From the NCBI GenBank assembly GCA_944325245.1, contig CALUZM010000003.1, forward strand, positions 1 to 64,000: DNA of 64,000 nucleotides, written 5' to 3'. Under the pieces are notes generated by a model. The model had not been told where the DNA came from. It made no database searches and was given only the letters and a program-made list of their open reading frames with translations. This document shows positions 35,491 to 44,919 of the stretch, piece after piece. The translations under genes and the position numbers were made by a program. The DNA comes from an uncultured Massilimicrobiota sp. (lineage in GTDB: Bacteria > Bacillota_I > Bacilli_A > Erysipelotrichales > Coprobacillaceae). How positions within the stretch are numbered: the first letter of the stretch is position 1; every line of letters starts with the position of its first letter.

Positions 35491-36078
35491 CTACAATAAA
35501 CCTTTAGAAGACACAATCTGATCTTGATGATTTTCATCAATCATGACTGCCTGTTTTAATGCTCTAGCAAAACTTTTAAACATAGCCTCAATGATATGAT
35601 GTGTATTTTCACCATAATTTTCGATAATATGCAAAGTCATCAAAGCATGATCGCTCACTGCCTTAAAAAATTCCTTTGTCATTTCTGTCTCATAATTGCC
35701 TAGTCGTTCACAATGCAACTGCGCCTGATAAACCAGATAAGGGCGACCACTTAAATCTAATGTTGTTGTGACTAAAGCTTCATCCATAGGAATGGCCATT
35801 TGACCATAGCGATAAATCCCTTTTTTATCTCCTAACGCTTCTTTTAAACATTCACCAAAAACAATACCTAAATCCTCAACAGTATGATGACTATCAACTT
35901 TTAAATCACCTTGACATTGAACAGACAAATCAAAGCCTCCATGAAAAGCTAACAGTTCCAACATATGGTCCATAAAACCAATCCCTGTTTCAATGTGTGC
36001 CTGTCCTTGACCATCAAGATTTAAAGACATTTTTATATCTGTTTCATTCGTTTGACGTTTGATTTCACTCTTTCTCAT
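35491..36078 (-). CDS. hisB: Imidazoleglycerol-phosphate dehydratase
   Basis: The 195-residue monofunctional dehydratase has the manganese-binding histidine motifs HHTVEDLG and DHALMTLHI-type region plus ENTHHIIEAMFKSFARAL. It lacks the N-terminal phosphatase of the enterobacterial fusion, so histidinol-phosphate phosphatase must be elsewhere. It overlaps hisD by 14 bases. Confidence 0.96.
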   Translation of the reverse strand: MRKSEIKRQTNETDIKMSLNLDGQGQAHIETGIGFMDHMLELLAFHGGFDLSVQCQGDLKVDSHHTVEDLGIVFGECLKEALGDKKGIYRYGQMAIPMDEALVTTTLDLSGRPYLVYQAQLHCERLGNYETEMTKEFFKAVSDHALMTLHIIENYGENTHHIIEAMFKSFARALKQAVMIDENHQDQIVSSKGLL

Positions 36079-37378
36079 AAGTTTCCTCCTTAAATCTCAC
36101 TGCAATACTATTGGCATGAGCATCTAATCCTTCTTTTTTGGCAAATGTCATCACATCATCCTTAAAAGTTGCCAAAACATTTTGAGGATAATAACTGTAA
36201 GATGAATATTTCACAAAATCATAAACACCTAAGGCACTATAAAATTTAGCTGTGCCTCCAGTTGGTAAAACATGATTTGTGCCAGACATATAATCACCTA
36301 AAGGCTCAGGTGTATATTCTCCTAAAAAGATAGATCCTGCATTATGAATAAGAGGTAAAGTGTTCATCGGATTATCAACCAGCACCTCTAAATGCTCTGG
36401 CGCAAATTCGTTAGAAACCTGAAAAGCTTCTTCAATGGAATCAACAATAAATGCTCCACCATAGTTTTCTAAAGAATCTTGAATAATATCCGCACGAGAT
36501 AAATATTGAATCTGTTTTTCCAGCTCCAAATTAACTGCTTCTACCAGTGATTTTGATGTTGTAACCAACAAAGCACTGGCTAAACGATCATGTTCAGCCT
36601 GACTCATTAAGTCAGCTGCAATATATGCTGGATTCGCCTTTTCATCAGCAATAATTAACACTTCACTTGGCCCTGCAATCATATCAATATCCACTTGCCC
36701 ATAACAGCATTTTTTAGCTGTCGCAACATAAATATTTCCTGGACCTACAATCTTATCCACTTTAGGAACGGTATGCGTTCCTAAAGCCACTGCGGCAACA
36801 CCCTGTGCACCTCCAACCTTATAAATTTTATCAATACCACAAACATAAGCTGCAGCTAAAATCGCTGGATTGACTTTCCCATCAGCTTTCACTGGTGTAA
36901 TAATCATCAAATTTTGAACACCTGCTAATTGGGCAGGAATGGCATTCATCATGACCGTTGATGGATAAGTGGCTGTTCCTCCTGGAACATATAATGCAAC
37001 ATTTTTTAAACCACGGGCAATTTGTCCCATGATGACTCCATTGTCTTTATATATCGACCATGATTGACTGACTTGATGTTGATGAAAATCAATCAGCTGT
37101 TCCTTGGTACGTTCGAGAATTCTTATAAAATCTTTTCCTACACTTGTCACACCATCTAATATTTCCTGTTTAGAAACAATGAACTGACGAGGATCATCAA
37201 TCATAAATCCATCAAATTGTTGACAATATTTCATTAAGGCCTGATCCCCATTTTTCGCGACATTATCAATAATATCTAAAACTGCATCATTAACCTGCTT
37301 GGAAATTTCTGTCTTTCGTGATGAAAATTTCTTGACAACATCCTTGAATTGTCCCTGTAAATCATACGTTTTTAACAT
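36065..37378 (-). CDS. hisD: Histidinol dehydrogenase
   Basis: The 437-residue zinc enzyme performs the last two oxidations to histidine. Motifs include [46 protein letters not shown] and the C-terminal [14 protein letters not shown]. It overlaps hisG by seven bases and has an AGGAGG site. Confidence 0.97.
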   Translation of the reverse strand: MLKTYDLQGQFKDVVKKFSSRKTEISKQVNDAVLDIIDNVAKNGDQALMKYCQQFDGFMIDDPRQFIVSKQEILDGVTSVGKDFIRILERTKEQLIDFHQHQVSQSWSIYKDNGVIMGQIARGLKNVALYVPGGTATYPSTVMMNAIPAQLAGVQNLMIITPVKADGKVNPAILAAAYVCGIDKIYKVGGAQGVAAVALGTHTVPKVDKIVGPGNIYVATAKKCCYGQVDIDMIAGPSEVLIIADEKANPAYIAADLMSQAEHDRLASALLVTTSKSLVEAVNLELEKQIQYLSRADIIQDSLENYGGAFIVDSIEEAFQVSNEFAPEHLEVLVDNPMNTLPLIHNAGSIFLGEYTPEPLGDYMSGTNHVLPTGGTAKFYSALGVYDFVKYSSYSYYPQNVLATFKDDVMTFAKKEGLDAHANSIAVRFKEETYEKE

Positions 37379-37998
37379 GTTTCTTCCTCCTTTAACATCT
37401 CTATTAAATGAAATATCTCGTCTTTTTTAAATTTTAAACTCACTTTATTCACTATCATTTTAGTTGAAACATCACTGATTTTCTCAATAACTTCCAATCC
37501 ATTCGCTTTTAATGTTGAACCTGTTTCCACAATATCCACAATGGCATCACTCAAACCAACAACAGGGCCTAATTCCACAGAACCTTCCAATTTAATGATT
37601 TCAACATCTTCCTGTTTTCTGGTGAAATAATCTTTTGCGACTTTGGTATATTTAGAAGCAATACGCTGACGACGATGGAAAACTTTCTCACGATATTCAG
37701 GATATGCCGCAACCGCAAAATAACATTTCCCAATATTCAAATCGAGCATTTCATAATAATCATGAAAATCACTATCTTCTAATGTATCTTTGCCAACAAA
37801 TCCCACATCAACAATACCATGTTCCAAAAAAGTCAAAACATCATTGGCTTTCGCAAAAACCATCGATAAACCATCAGCTGTCTCAATCAGTAATTCACGA
37901 TCTTTATGCAAAACAGGCTCCATATCATATCCTTTTTGAGAAAGCAGCTGACACACCTGTTTTTCAATACGACCTTTGGTAATAGCAATTTTAATCAT
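37372..37998 (-). CDS. hisG: ATP phosphoribosyltransferase, short catalytic subunit
   Basis: The 208-residue HisG-S form catalyses the first committed step of histidine synthesis. It has [21 protein letters not shown] and the PRPP-loop-like [16 protein letters not shown]. The short form lacks the C-terminal regulatory domain and needs HisZ, which is encoded immediately upstream with a four-base overlap. Confidence 0.96.
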   Translation of the reverse strand: MIKIAITKGRIEKQVCQLLSQKGYDMEPVLHKDRELLIETADGLSMVFAKANDVLTFLEHGIVDVGFVGKDTLEDSDFHDYYEMLDLNIGKCYFAVAAYPEYREKVFHRRQRIASKYTKVAKDYFTRKQEDVEIIKLEGSVELGPVVGLSDAIVDIVETGSTLKANGLEVIEKISDVSTKMIVNKVSLKFKKDEIFHLIEMLKEEETC

Positions 37999-38957
37999 AC
38001 CTCTTCCTCCTTTTCTAATGCCTTTAAGATATGACTTAAATCATAACTAAATCCAATAGCAGAAACCTGTCTATGGAAATGATTCATCAGTTGATCATAT
38101 CGTCCACCATTCATAATCGGTTCTGCACTATAAGGAGAATACCCTTTTAACATAATACCTGTATAATATTTCATCATCGGTGTCATAGCCAAATCAAATG
38201 TCAGACAATCTTTCATACAGGATGCTTCATATAAATGAATCAATTCTGCAATCGATTCATTTAAGATATCATCATGAATCAGATTCTGTATCTGATATAA
38301 AACCTCAACCCCTCCAAAAGTCTGTGGCAAATGCATCAATAAATTTTGCATTGACGTATCAAAAGAATGCTCTTGAACGAAATCTTTCATAGCTGTTAAA
38401 TCACGTCTTTTTAAGATATCCACAAAGCGTTCATCATCAACAATTTCACATAAACGATGATAGAACTTAGCAGATCCCATTTCTATACGAATCGTTTTTA
38501 ATTTTAAACATGACATTGTTTCTTTGATTAGCTGAAGACATTCTAAATCTCCTGCAACACCCGCTTTTCCCAGCAGTTCTACACCTGCCTGAAAAAATTC
38601 ACTGCTACGCCCTTTATGTCTTTTTTCCTTACGATAAACCTTTCCAAAATAACAATATCTCTTCTCTCCCTCTTCTTTTTGTGAGCAGTAAAGCCTTGCG
38701 AGAGGAACAGTAAAGTCTACTCTTAAAGCCACTCTCTTGCCTTCATAATTCATATATTGAAACATCTTTTCCTCATCAATACCTATATCCATATCGTTAT
38801 ACAAATCTACATATTCAAAAGATGGCATCAACACTTCCAAATACTGATGTTCCACAAAAATTCTTCTCAAATCATTTTCTATTTCTCTAAGCTTAGAAAC
38901 ATTACTCATAATAGCGTCAATACTTTCTTCTGGTATCAGATATTTAAATTCTTCCAT
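37995..38957 (-). CDS. hisZ: ATP phosphoribosyltransferase regulatory subunit
   Basis: The 320-residue class II aminoacyl-tRNA-synthetase-like protein matches HisZ: a HisRS-type core with [20 protein letters not shown]-like [12 protein letters not shown] and the late GGRYDQLM, but too short and without an anticodon domain. It binds HisG-S and gives histidine feedback control. The ATG at 38957 lies after AAAGGGGG. It is the first structural gene after the attenuator. Confidence 0.95.
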   Translation of the reverse strand: MEEFKYLIPEESIDAIMSNVSKLREIENDLRRIFVEHQYLEVLMPSFEYVDLYNDMDIGIDEEKMFQYMNYEGKRVALRVDFTVPLARLYCSQKEEGEKRYCYFGKVYRKEKRHKGRSSEFFQAGVELLGKAGVAGDLECLQLIKETMSCLKLKTIRIEMGSAKFYHRLCEIVDDERFVDILKRRDLTAMKDFVQEHSFDTSMQNLLMHLPQTFGGVEVLYQIQNLIHDDILNESIAELIHLYEASCMKDCLTFDLAMTPMMKYYTGIMLKGYSPYSAEPIMNGGRYDQLMNHFHRQVSAIGFSYDLSHILKALEKEEEV

Positions 38958-38974
38958 CAAATTCCCCCTTTAAC

Positions 38975-39002
38975 AAAAAAAGACGAGTCTTAATGACTCG
39001 TC
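38975..39002 (-). terminator. Attenuator terminator of the histidine operon
   Basis: A perfect 8-bp GC-rich stem (GACGAGTC / GACTCGTC) with a 5-base loop is followed by TTTTTTT on the minus strand, 18 bases before hisZ. It lies between the his leader peptide and the first structural gene. Confidence 0.92.
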
Positions 39003-39079
39003 ACTATCTATAAGTCATTAGATACACCCATTGATAAAATATATGCAAAATGGGCTGTATCTTTACACAGATATAACCC
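38991..39079 (-). promoter_or_regulatory. Competing RNA helices of the his attenuator
   Basis: Four pairings compete on the minus strand. Helix A:B pairs 39069-39079 with 39052-39062 (GGGTTATATCT / AGATACAGCCC, one mismatch). Helix B:C pairs 39049-39062 with 39020-39032 (13 bp, one bulge). The antiterminator pairs 39013-39020 with 38991-38998 (TAATGACT / AGTCATTA). The latter shares bases with the terminator stem at 38982-39002. The A arm begins one base past the leader-peptide stop, so ribosome position can choose between structures. Confidence 0.8.
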
Positions 39080-39136
39080 TTAAGTGTTCCAATGATGATG
39101 GCGATGAAATTGTACGTTTAAAATTGTCTTTTTCAT
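39080..39136 (-). CDS. hisL: Histidine operon leader peptide
   Basis: An 18-codon reading frame encodes MKKTILNVQFHRHHHWNT. Four of five consecutive codons at 39092-39106 are histidine (CAT-CGC-CAT-CAT-CAT). GAGGTG lies about eight bases before the ATG. It precedes competing hairpins and a terminator ahead of hisZ, the layout of ribosome-mediated attenuation known from enterobacterial his operons: stalling on His codons when charged tRNA-His is scarce would favour readthrough. Confidence 0.9.
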   Translation of the reverse strand: MKKTILNVQFHRHHHWNT

Positions 39137-39180
39137 AAATATCACCTCATTTTTTACCATTTTAACATACTTTGTATAAT

Positions 39181-39210
39181 AAAAAAAGAATTTTTTAAAA
39201 ATTCTTTTTT
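39181..39210 (-). terminator. Terminator after the DUF89/membrane protein operon
   Basis: An AT-rich hairpin (AAAGAATTT / AAATTCTTT core) followed by TTTTTTT on the minus strand. It overlaps the stop codon at 39209. The his promoter must lie within the next 45 bases; TAAAAT about 20 bases before the leader ATG is the only -10 candidate and its -35 box is unclear. Confidence 0.7.
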
Positions 39211-40933
39211 ACCATGCATTTTCCACAACCTGATGCCCTTCAATACGATAAAGATATTCCGTTGTTTGACGTGTTTCATAGGGTTCATTATCTGTCCTTC
39301 CTGTTGCAGGCATAAAACGTACACTATAAAATCTGGTTCCAACATAATCCTGATTTTGTTTTCTCATTAAAATAACATCTTCTACAGTCTGTGATTCTGC
39401 CACTGAAGAATCAATACGCTTTGTGATGTAAATTCCATACTGATTATCATTTTGAGAAGAGATAGTCATACTCAAAATCTGTACATCTAAAATAACACCT
39501 TCACTATTATCAATACGTGTTATTTCCTGATCAATGGCTTTAATAATCTGGTAAATATCATCCTGATTATCATGAACTTTCACCAAATTTTCATTTGACT
39601 TAACACTTGATAAATCATCAAGTTCAAGCATATCATTATAAGCTTGATAACGTTGCTGATCTTTCTCTTCTTCATCATATTGAAGAGATTCCGACAAAAG
39701 TTCTTCCTGCGAAGATTCGGTTGTTTCCTGTTGTTGAGATTCCGTTTCTACTTCCTCATCATCTTGTTCATCTTCGAAAAGATTCTGATTTAGATTTAAG
39801 GTTCTCTGATATGACATATCTAACTGATAGACTTCACACTCGTTATAATCCAAACTGATTAAATAATCATGAAATTCAGTTTGAATATACAAAACATGAT
39901 TCCCAACCAAAGAGACTTCACATGCTTCCTGATTCATGAACACTTTATGTTGATCAATCACAACATTCATCCATAGACTACCATATGCATGATGCTCTTG
40001 ATTATTCAACAATGTATTGATATCCTGTGTTATCTTATCAATAGCATAAAAATCATAAGTCTGGTCATGAGCAACATAAAATACATTCTCAAACACACCC
40101 ACTCTTTGCACGTTATCTGTTTCAATTTGAGCAATCTGCTGACCAAACAGGTAACGAACATTTTGATAAAGAGAGACACGATCATCTTCAATACGATAAG
40201 CCAGTTCATGCCCCTGATATGTCAAATGATCTAATCTACCTAATGGTAAAATCATCAAAATTGCCACAATGACGCAAGCTATCATATAAATAATGAAATC
40301 ATATTTTTTAATCATATAAACAAGTCCAATACTTATCATCACAATGAATAAAATACCAAATTCTATCCATAAACCATTCCCATCAATCAGATATGTAGAG
40401 GCAAACAGACAATAAAGAATTCCCGCAATCAGTTTAAAAATAATAGTACAAGCAATAATCACCAAAATCATAAGCAAACTCAAAGTGATTCTTCGTTTTG
40501 GAGTTAAAGAAATATCAACAACTTGTGAACATAATGTTCGAAAATAATTGAGAGCATCTTCATCACATTCCAAAAACAAGACATAATCTTCAAAAACAGC
40601 AATGATAACATGTTGATTATATTGAACTCTTATTAATGATTTCAAATCAAAAATACGATTTTGATAAAAAAAACGATGATTTTCATCTGTAATGACAAGA
40701 TCACTACTGATAGTTTGTGTCAATCCCTGTTCTTTTCGTCTTTGTCTCATAACAATCATTTCCAGACAAAGAACAAGAATTGCCAAAACGATGCTAATAG
40801 AAGGCACTTTAAAAACCAAGCATGTTATAGCTAAACAGCACCCTAAACACATTATCAATATCATAATGAGAGATATGATATTTTTCCTTCGAAAAGATAC
40901 ATTATCCAACATTTTTTGAATATGTAGTTCCAT
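39209..40933 (-). CDS. Uncharacterised membrane protein with acidic low-complexity linker
   Basis: A 574-residue protein I do not recognise. Two hydrophobic segments lie at about 18-60, three to four more at about 148-235; then a soluble domain, an acidic Gln/Glu/Ser-rich stretch at about 390-440, and a C-terminal beta-rich segment. No catalytic motif is visible. It starts after GGAGGGGGG and follows the DUF89 gene by 24 bases, so the two are probably co-transcribed. Confidence 0.7.
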   Translation of the reverse strand: MELHIQKMLDNVSFRRKNIISLIMILIMCLGCCLAITCLVFKVPSISIVLAILVLCLEMIVMRQRRKEQGLTQTISSDLVITDENHRFFYQNRIFDLKSLIRVQYNQHVIIAVFEDYVLFLECDEDALNYFRTLCSQVVDISLTPKRRITLSLLMILVIIACTIIFKLIAGILYCLFASTYLIDGNGLWIEFGILFIVMISIGLVYMIKKYDFIIYMIACVIVAILMILPLGRLDHLTYQGHELAYRIEDDRVSLYQNVRYLFGQQIAQIETDNVQRVGVFENVFYVAHDQTYDFYAIDKITQDINTLLNNQEHHAYGSLWMNVVIDQHKVFMNQEACEVSLVGNHVLYIQTEFHDYLISLDYNECEVYQLDMSYQRTLNLNQNLFEDEQDDEEVETESQQQETTESSQEELLSESLQYDEEEKDQQRYQAYNDMLELDDLSSVKSNENLVKVHDNQDDIYQIIKAIDQEITRIDNSEGVILDVQILSMTISSQNDNQYGIYITKRIDSSVAESQTVEDVILMRKQNQDYVGTRFYSVRFMPATGRTDNEPYETRQTTEYLYRIEGHQVVENAW

Positions 40934-40957
40934 TTTGATCCCCCCTCCAAGTTTAGA

Positions 40958-41812
40958 TTATAACAAGCTTTGAGACATGCAAACGAGTGATTTTTCTGGT
41001 ATTCCTATATAATGACTAATTACAGCACATTTGACCATCAATAAGAAATAAATATTTTTCTTTTCTTCACTTAAGCACTCAAAATTAGCTTGTCCTTTCG
41101 CTATCACCACATCAGCTTTCTGATAAACATCTAAAAACTCTTGGCTGACGCGTGAAAGAACTGTTCCTAAAGAATAATCTCCATTTGATATAATCGTTGC
41201 ATACTCATCAATACCAACCTTATAGGCATCCTCTTCAATGGAATCATTAACAACCGGCTCGCCTCTTGTCGCAAAATATAAAGATATATTGGGATTGAGT
41301 GCTTTAATTCTTTTGAGTAACAATTTATCCAAGCAGATTTCTCCACAATTATCTCCGATATATAGTAAAGATGTAGCCTGCGAGATATCTGTTTTTAAGT
41401 TTTCAATATGATTGATTGTTAAAGACAAATCATCGATATTTTGAAAATAAGTCATGACATCATGTTCTACATTTTGATGCATAGGACTAAAATCAATAAT
41501 ATTTCCTACAATGGCATATTTCACGGCATAATCAAAAGTTTGAATACGTTGATCTAATTGATCAAGTTGTTTTAAAAACATTTCATTATAATCATTTCTG
41601 ATATGACGGTATGGATCTTGATCATGGATATACTCTTTCACTAAAGCAAAGACCTCACCAATAATTTCAGGATTCGTTTTTGTAAAGTCTACATGACTCA
41701 TATATCTAAAAACTTGATGAAATAATCCATCTTGATTGAGACTCCCTGTCATCTCTGCCATCTTCACATGCTGATGCATCAGACATTGTAAACATCGTTT
41801 ATTCATTTTCAT
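40958..41812 (-). CDS. DUF89 / ARMT1-like metal-dependent phosphatase
   Basis: The 284-residue protein matches subfamily I of DUF89: N-terminal RCLQCLMHQ (two cysteines), IGDNCGEICLDKLL, TRGEPVVNDSIEED and IAKGQANFECLS. DUF89 members are damage-control phosphatases acting on phosphometabolites, with the Asp/Asn pair of GDN...ND binding metal. The start at 41812 follows AGAGGTG; the in-frame GTG at 41821 is part of that ribosome site. The substrate is unknown. Confidence 0.85.
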   Translation of the reverse strand: MKMNKRCLQCLMHQHVKMAEMTGSLNQDGLFHQVFRYMSHVDFTKTNPEIIGEVFALVKEYIHDQDPYRHIRNDYNEMFLKQLDQLDQRIQTFDYAVKYAIVGNIIDFSPMHQNVEHDVMTYFQNIDDLSLTINHIENLKTDISQATSLLYIGDNCGEICLDKLLLKRIKALNPNISLYFATRGEPVVNDSIEEDAYKVGIDEYATIISNGDYSLGTVLSRVSQEFLDVYQKADVVIAKGQANFECLSEEKKNIYFLLMVKCAVISHYIGIPEKSLVCMSQSLL

Positions 41813-41832
41813 TGTTTTCACCTCTACAACGG

Positions 41833-41838
41833 ATTATA
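41833..41838 (-). promoter_or_regulatory. Extended -10 promoter element before the DUF89 gene
   Basis: TATAAT preceded by TGA (TGATATAAT) on the minus strand, 20 bases before the start. The -35 region is poor, which an extended -10 can offset. Confidence 0.55.
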
Positions 41839-41872
41839 TCATAGCTTCATCAACTATAGAGATATTTCCATT

Positions 41873-42643
41873 TTAAGGAAATGATTTTCTTGTTTTTAAG
41901 TAACATGAAAGAATCAAATCATTAAAACAATGTATCAAATAAGATAGATTCCCATGAATATGAGGTATCAAAATAACCCGATCAACATAATCCAATGATT
42001 GAACTTTTGGATTTCCTGTAACAACCCAAATCTTTGCCTGACTTTTTTTCAATGATTCTACAATACCATAATAACGTGAATAACCATTATCAAAAACATA
42101 TTCACCTGACATAGAATAAATAACAATCACACCATGACTGTGACGTATATGCTCTAATTGGTCTTGAATATGAAAAAAAGTGAGACATATTTGATGGTGC
42201 AAAGCTAAATTATATTGAAGTTATCTCACATTATTTTCACTATTTAATAATCCAAATAAAGCAATATCCTCTACAGATAAAAGCATATCTACAAAAGCAA
42301 CACATTGTGTGTAATCAAAATGCTCATAGAAATAATCAATATCTTCATGAAGATGCTGTTGAAAATCTGAACAATCCATACCTCTTTGAACTAATGAATG
42401 GCGTTTTGGATTACCATGATATAATAATGATTCTTTAAAATCAGAAAACGAAGAAAATCCTATATGACGAACAAAACGACTGATCTGTGAGCAAGATACA
42501 TGAAGTAAATCTGCGAAAACAGAAATAGTCATATCTGCTATTTCTGTATCGTGTTTTAATATATAAGTTGCAATCATATAATCAACTGGAGAAATTTGAG
42601 GATCAGCAATATAATCCAACAACATCATCACAACAAGATTCAT
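41873..42643 (-). pseudogene. RpiR-family regulator interrupted by an in-frame stop
   Basis: The reading frame spans 257 codons, the usual RpiR length, but TAA at 42221-42223 splits it after NSENNVR. The frame then continues without shift into QYNLALHHQICLTF and a SIS-like half (VIVIYSMSGEY). The N-terminal half keeps the helix-turn-helix (ISVFADLLHVSCSQISRFVRHIGFSSF). A single nonsense change (for example from CAA or AAA) would explain it. The truncated product would keep DNA binding but lose effector sensing. It lies three bases after a small membrane-protein gene. Confidence 0.85.
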
Positions 42644-42645
42644 AA

Positions 42646-43014
42646 TTATTGATTCATCTCCTGATAAGCCTTTAAAAAAGCATCACTGTTAAAAACATAT
42701 ATATGGCTTGTTTTTTGATGTTCCACAATAATATGATGTTTTGATTTCTTTTGAATAGATTGAATATTTTGATAAGGAATAAGTGTTGGTAACATAGCTG
42801 CGACTTTCCATTCATAAATCATCATTTCATTATCAAATAAAATAATCTTATACCTTGCACACATTAACAACAATGCAATCAATGAAAGCAAAAAACATCC
42901 TATACTTTGAGGTAATGCTTTTTGAATAAAAGCATAAATACCCAATAATATGAATATAATAAATAAACAAAGACAAAATAAAAACGTTCTATATTCTTTA
43001 AATTTTTTTATCAT
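42646..43014 (-). CDS. Small membrane protein, PH-like
   Basis: A 122-residue protein with two hydrophobic segments (about 12-55) and a short beta-rich tail (KIILFDNEMMIYEWKVA), reminiscent of small bacterial PH-like membrane proteins. Function unknown. The start at 43014 follows GAGGTGG; an upstream in-frame GTG is part of the ribosome site. It precedes the broken RpiR gene by two bases. Confidence 0.65.
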   Translation of the reverse strand: MIKKFKEYRTFLFCLCLFIIFILLGIYAFIQKALPQSIGCFLLSLIALLLMCARYKIILFDNEMMIYEWKVAAMLPTLIPYQNIQSIQKKSKHHIIVEHQKTSHIYVFNSDAFLKAYQEMNQ

Positions 43015-43040
43015 TTTTACCACCTCTTGTAGTTTATCAT

Positions 43041-43069
43041 ATTTTATAAAGAATGAAAACTTTAATCAA
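43041..43069 (-). promoter_or_regulatory. Promoter of the small membrane protein-RpiR pseudogene unit
   Basis: Minus strand TTGATT, 17 bp, TAAAAT, 26 bases before the start codon; divergent from the gdhA promoter. Confidence 0.65.
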
Positions 43070-43188
43070 AACATTATAAAAATTTATTATTTTCAAAAAG
43101 AAATACTGCCTTTAATTCTATTTAAACGAAAAAGTATCACATTTTTTATCTAAATTTCAAAAAATGTAATAATTTTTTATTAAAATGC

Positions 43189-43216
43189 TTGTTTTTTATT
43201 TATCATTGTATATAAT
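43189..43216 (+). promoter_or_regulatory. Promoter of gdhA
   Basis: TTGTTT, 16 bp, TATAAT on the plus strand; the AAGGAGG site of gdhA follows within 15 bases, so the 5' leader is very short. Confidence 0.75.
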
Positions 43217-43238
43217 AAATTCAAGGAGGATTCAAACT

Positions 43239-44582
43239 ATGAAATATATTGAAAAAGTATTAGAAGATGTGAAAACAAAAAATGCTGATCAGCCTGAGTT
43301 CATTCAAGCTGTAGAAGAAGTTTTAGAAAGCTTGGAACCAGTAATTGCTGCTCATCCAGAATATGAAGATATGGCTATTTTGGAAAGACTTGTTGAACCA
43401 GAAAGAACAATTATGTTTAAAGTTCCTTGGCAAGATGATCAAGGTAAGGTTCATGTCAATAGAGGATATCGTGTTCAATTCTCAAGTGCAATTGGACCAT
43501 ATAAAGGTGGTTTAAGATTACATCCATCTGTCAATTTAGGAATTATTAAATTCCTTGGATTTGAACAAATCTTTAAAAATTCACTAACAACTTTACCAAT
43601 CGGTGGTGGTAAAGGTGGTTCTGACTTTGATCCACAAGGAAAATCTGACGCTGAAGTTATGCGTTTCTGCCAATCATTTATGACTGAATTATATCGTCAT
43701 ATTGGACCAGACGTTGACGTTCCTGCTGGGGATATTGGAACAGGTGCCAGAGAAATTGGATATATGTATGGACAATATAAAAGAATCAGAGGTGCCTATG
43801 AAAATGGTGTCTTAACTGGTAAACCATTACCATATGGTGGTTCTTTAATTAGACCAGAAGCAACTGGTTATGGAGCTGTTTATTATGGTAAAGAAGTTTT
43901 AAAACATTTTAATGATTCTTATGAAGGAAAAACAATTGCATGTTCAGGTTATGGAAATGTTGCCTGGGGTGTATGTTTAAAAGCCAGAGAGTATGGAGCT
44001 AAAGTTGTTTCTATTTCTGGTAGAGATGGATATGTCTATGATCCAGAAGGTATTACAACAGATGAAAAAATTGATTTCTTATTAAAAATCAGAGAATCTA
44101 ATGATGTCAAATTAAAAGACTATGCTGAAAAATTTGGTTGTGAATTCCACCCAGGTGAAAAACCATGGGGATTAAAAGTTGATATGGCTTTCCCATGTGC
44201 AACACAAAATGAAATTGGATTAGAAGAAGCCAAACAATTAGTCGCTAATGGTGTCAAATATATTATTGAAGGTGCCAATATGCCTACAACTCCAGAAGCT
44301 ATTGCTTATTTCTTAGAAAATGGTGGAACTTTAGGACCAGCCAAAGCTGCTAATGCTGGTGGAGTTGCCGTATCTGCATTAGAAATGGCTCAAAACTCTA
44401 TGCGTTATAGCTGGACTGCTGAAGAAGTTGATCAGAAGTTACATGATATCATGGTTAATATTCATGAATCTTCAGTCAAAGCTGCTGAAAAATATGGTTT
44501 AGGTTATGATTTAATCAAAGGAGCTAATATTGCTGGATTTGAAAAAGTTGTAGCTGCCATGATTTCTCAGGGAATCTATTAA
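43239..44582 (+). CDS. gdhA: NADP-type glutamate dehydrogenase
   Basis: The 447-residue enzyme interconverts 2-oxoglutarate plus ammonia and glutamate. Motifs are the substrate-binding RVQFSSAIGPYKGGLRFH-like segment (GPYKGGLRLHPSVN), the catalytic lysine signature PIGGGKGGSDFDP, DVPAGDIGTGAREIG and the nucleotide fold CSGYGNVAWG. Length and N-terminus fit the hexameric NADP-dependent group used for ammonia assimilation. The start at 43239 follows AAGGAGG by nine bases; an upstream in-frame reading runs through the promoter. It is the only intact plus-strand gene here and has its own promoter and terminator. Confidence 0.97.
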   Translation: MKYIEKVLEDVKTKNADQPEFIQAVEEVLESLEPVIAAHPEYEDMAILERLVEPERTIMFKVPWQDDQGKVHVNRGYRVQFSSAIGPYKGGLRLHPSVNLGIIKFLGFEQIFKNSLTTLPIGGGKGGSDFDPQGKSDAEVMRFCQSFMTELYRHIGPDVDVPAGDIGTGAREIGYMYGQYKRIRGAYENGVLTGKPLPYGGSLIRPEATGYGAVYYGKEVLKHFNDSYEGKTIACSGYGNVAWGVCLKAREYGAKVVSISGRDGYVYDPEGITTDEKIDFLLKIRESNDVKLKDYAEKFGCEFHPGEKPWGLKVDMAFPCATQNEIGLEEAKQLVANGVKYIIEGANMPTTPEAIAYFLENGGTLGPAKAANAGGVAVSALEMAQNSMRYSWTAEEVDQKLHDIMVNIHESSVKAAEKYGLGYDLIKGANIAGFEKVVAAMISQGIY

Positions 44583-44593
44583 TAAAAAATAAT

Positions 44594-44627
44594 GGTTGTT
44601 GGATTATAAAATCTAACAACCTTTTTT
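44594..44627 (+). terminator. Terminator of gdhA
   Basis: A 12-bp stem GGTTGTTGGATT / AATCTAACAACC (one G-U pair), 4-base loop, followed by TTTTTT on the plus strand. Confidence 0.92.
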
Positions 44628-44649
44628 CATTAAGTATTTATCAGCCTTT

Positions 44650-44874
44650 TCATAAATCATTCTCATTAATCACTTCAATACAACAGTCAGGACATCTATA
44701 CACTTTAATACTAGAGCCATGAATCCAACTCATCTTAGCCAACATCTTTTGATAAGGTTTTGCTCTATTGACAATCCAGCTTTGTTTCTTTCCTTTTGGT
44801 GTCCAACATATATCTTGTTTACCAATTCCAATATAGCCTTCCTGCATATCCTGTTGACAATATGGACATTTCAT
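44650..44874 (-). CDS. Small zinc-ribbon protein (DUF6487-like)
   Basis: A 74-residue protein with CPYC near the N-terminus and CPDC near the C-terminus, together forming a likely zinc ribbon, and a central WTPKGKK segment. The pattern resembles DUF6487 proteins of Firmicutes, whose function is unknown. AAAGGA precedes the ATG. It may be co-transcribed with the membrane protein at 44920. Confidence 0.75.
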   Translation of the reverse strand: MKCPYCQQDMQEGYIGIGKQDICWTPKGKKQSWIVNRAKPYQKMLAKMSWIHGSSIKVYRCPDCCIEVINENDL

Positions 44875-44919
44875 ATTTTCAAATCCTTTCTATCATAAAC
44901 CAATAAAATTCATTGCACT

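Noticed and set aside
38960-39180. A T-box or other riboswitch for the his operon
   Set aside because: No T-box sequence or long aptamer is present; the His-rich leader peptide and competing hairpins explain the region better.
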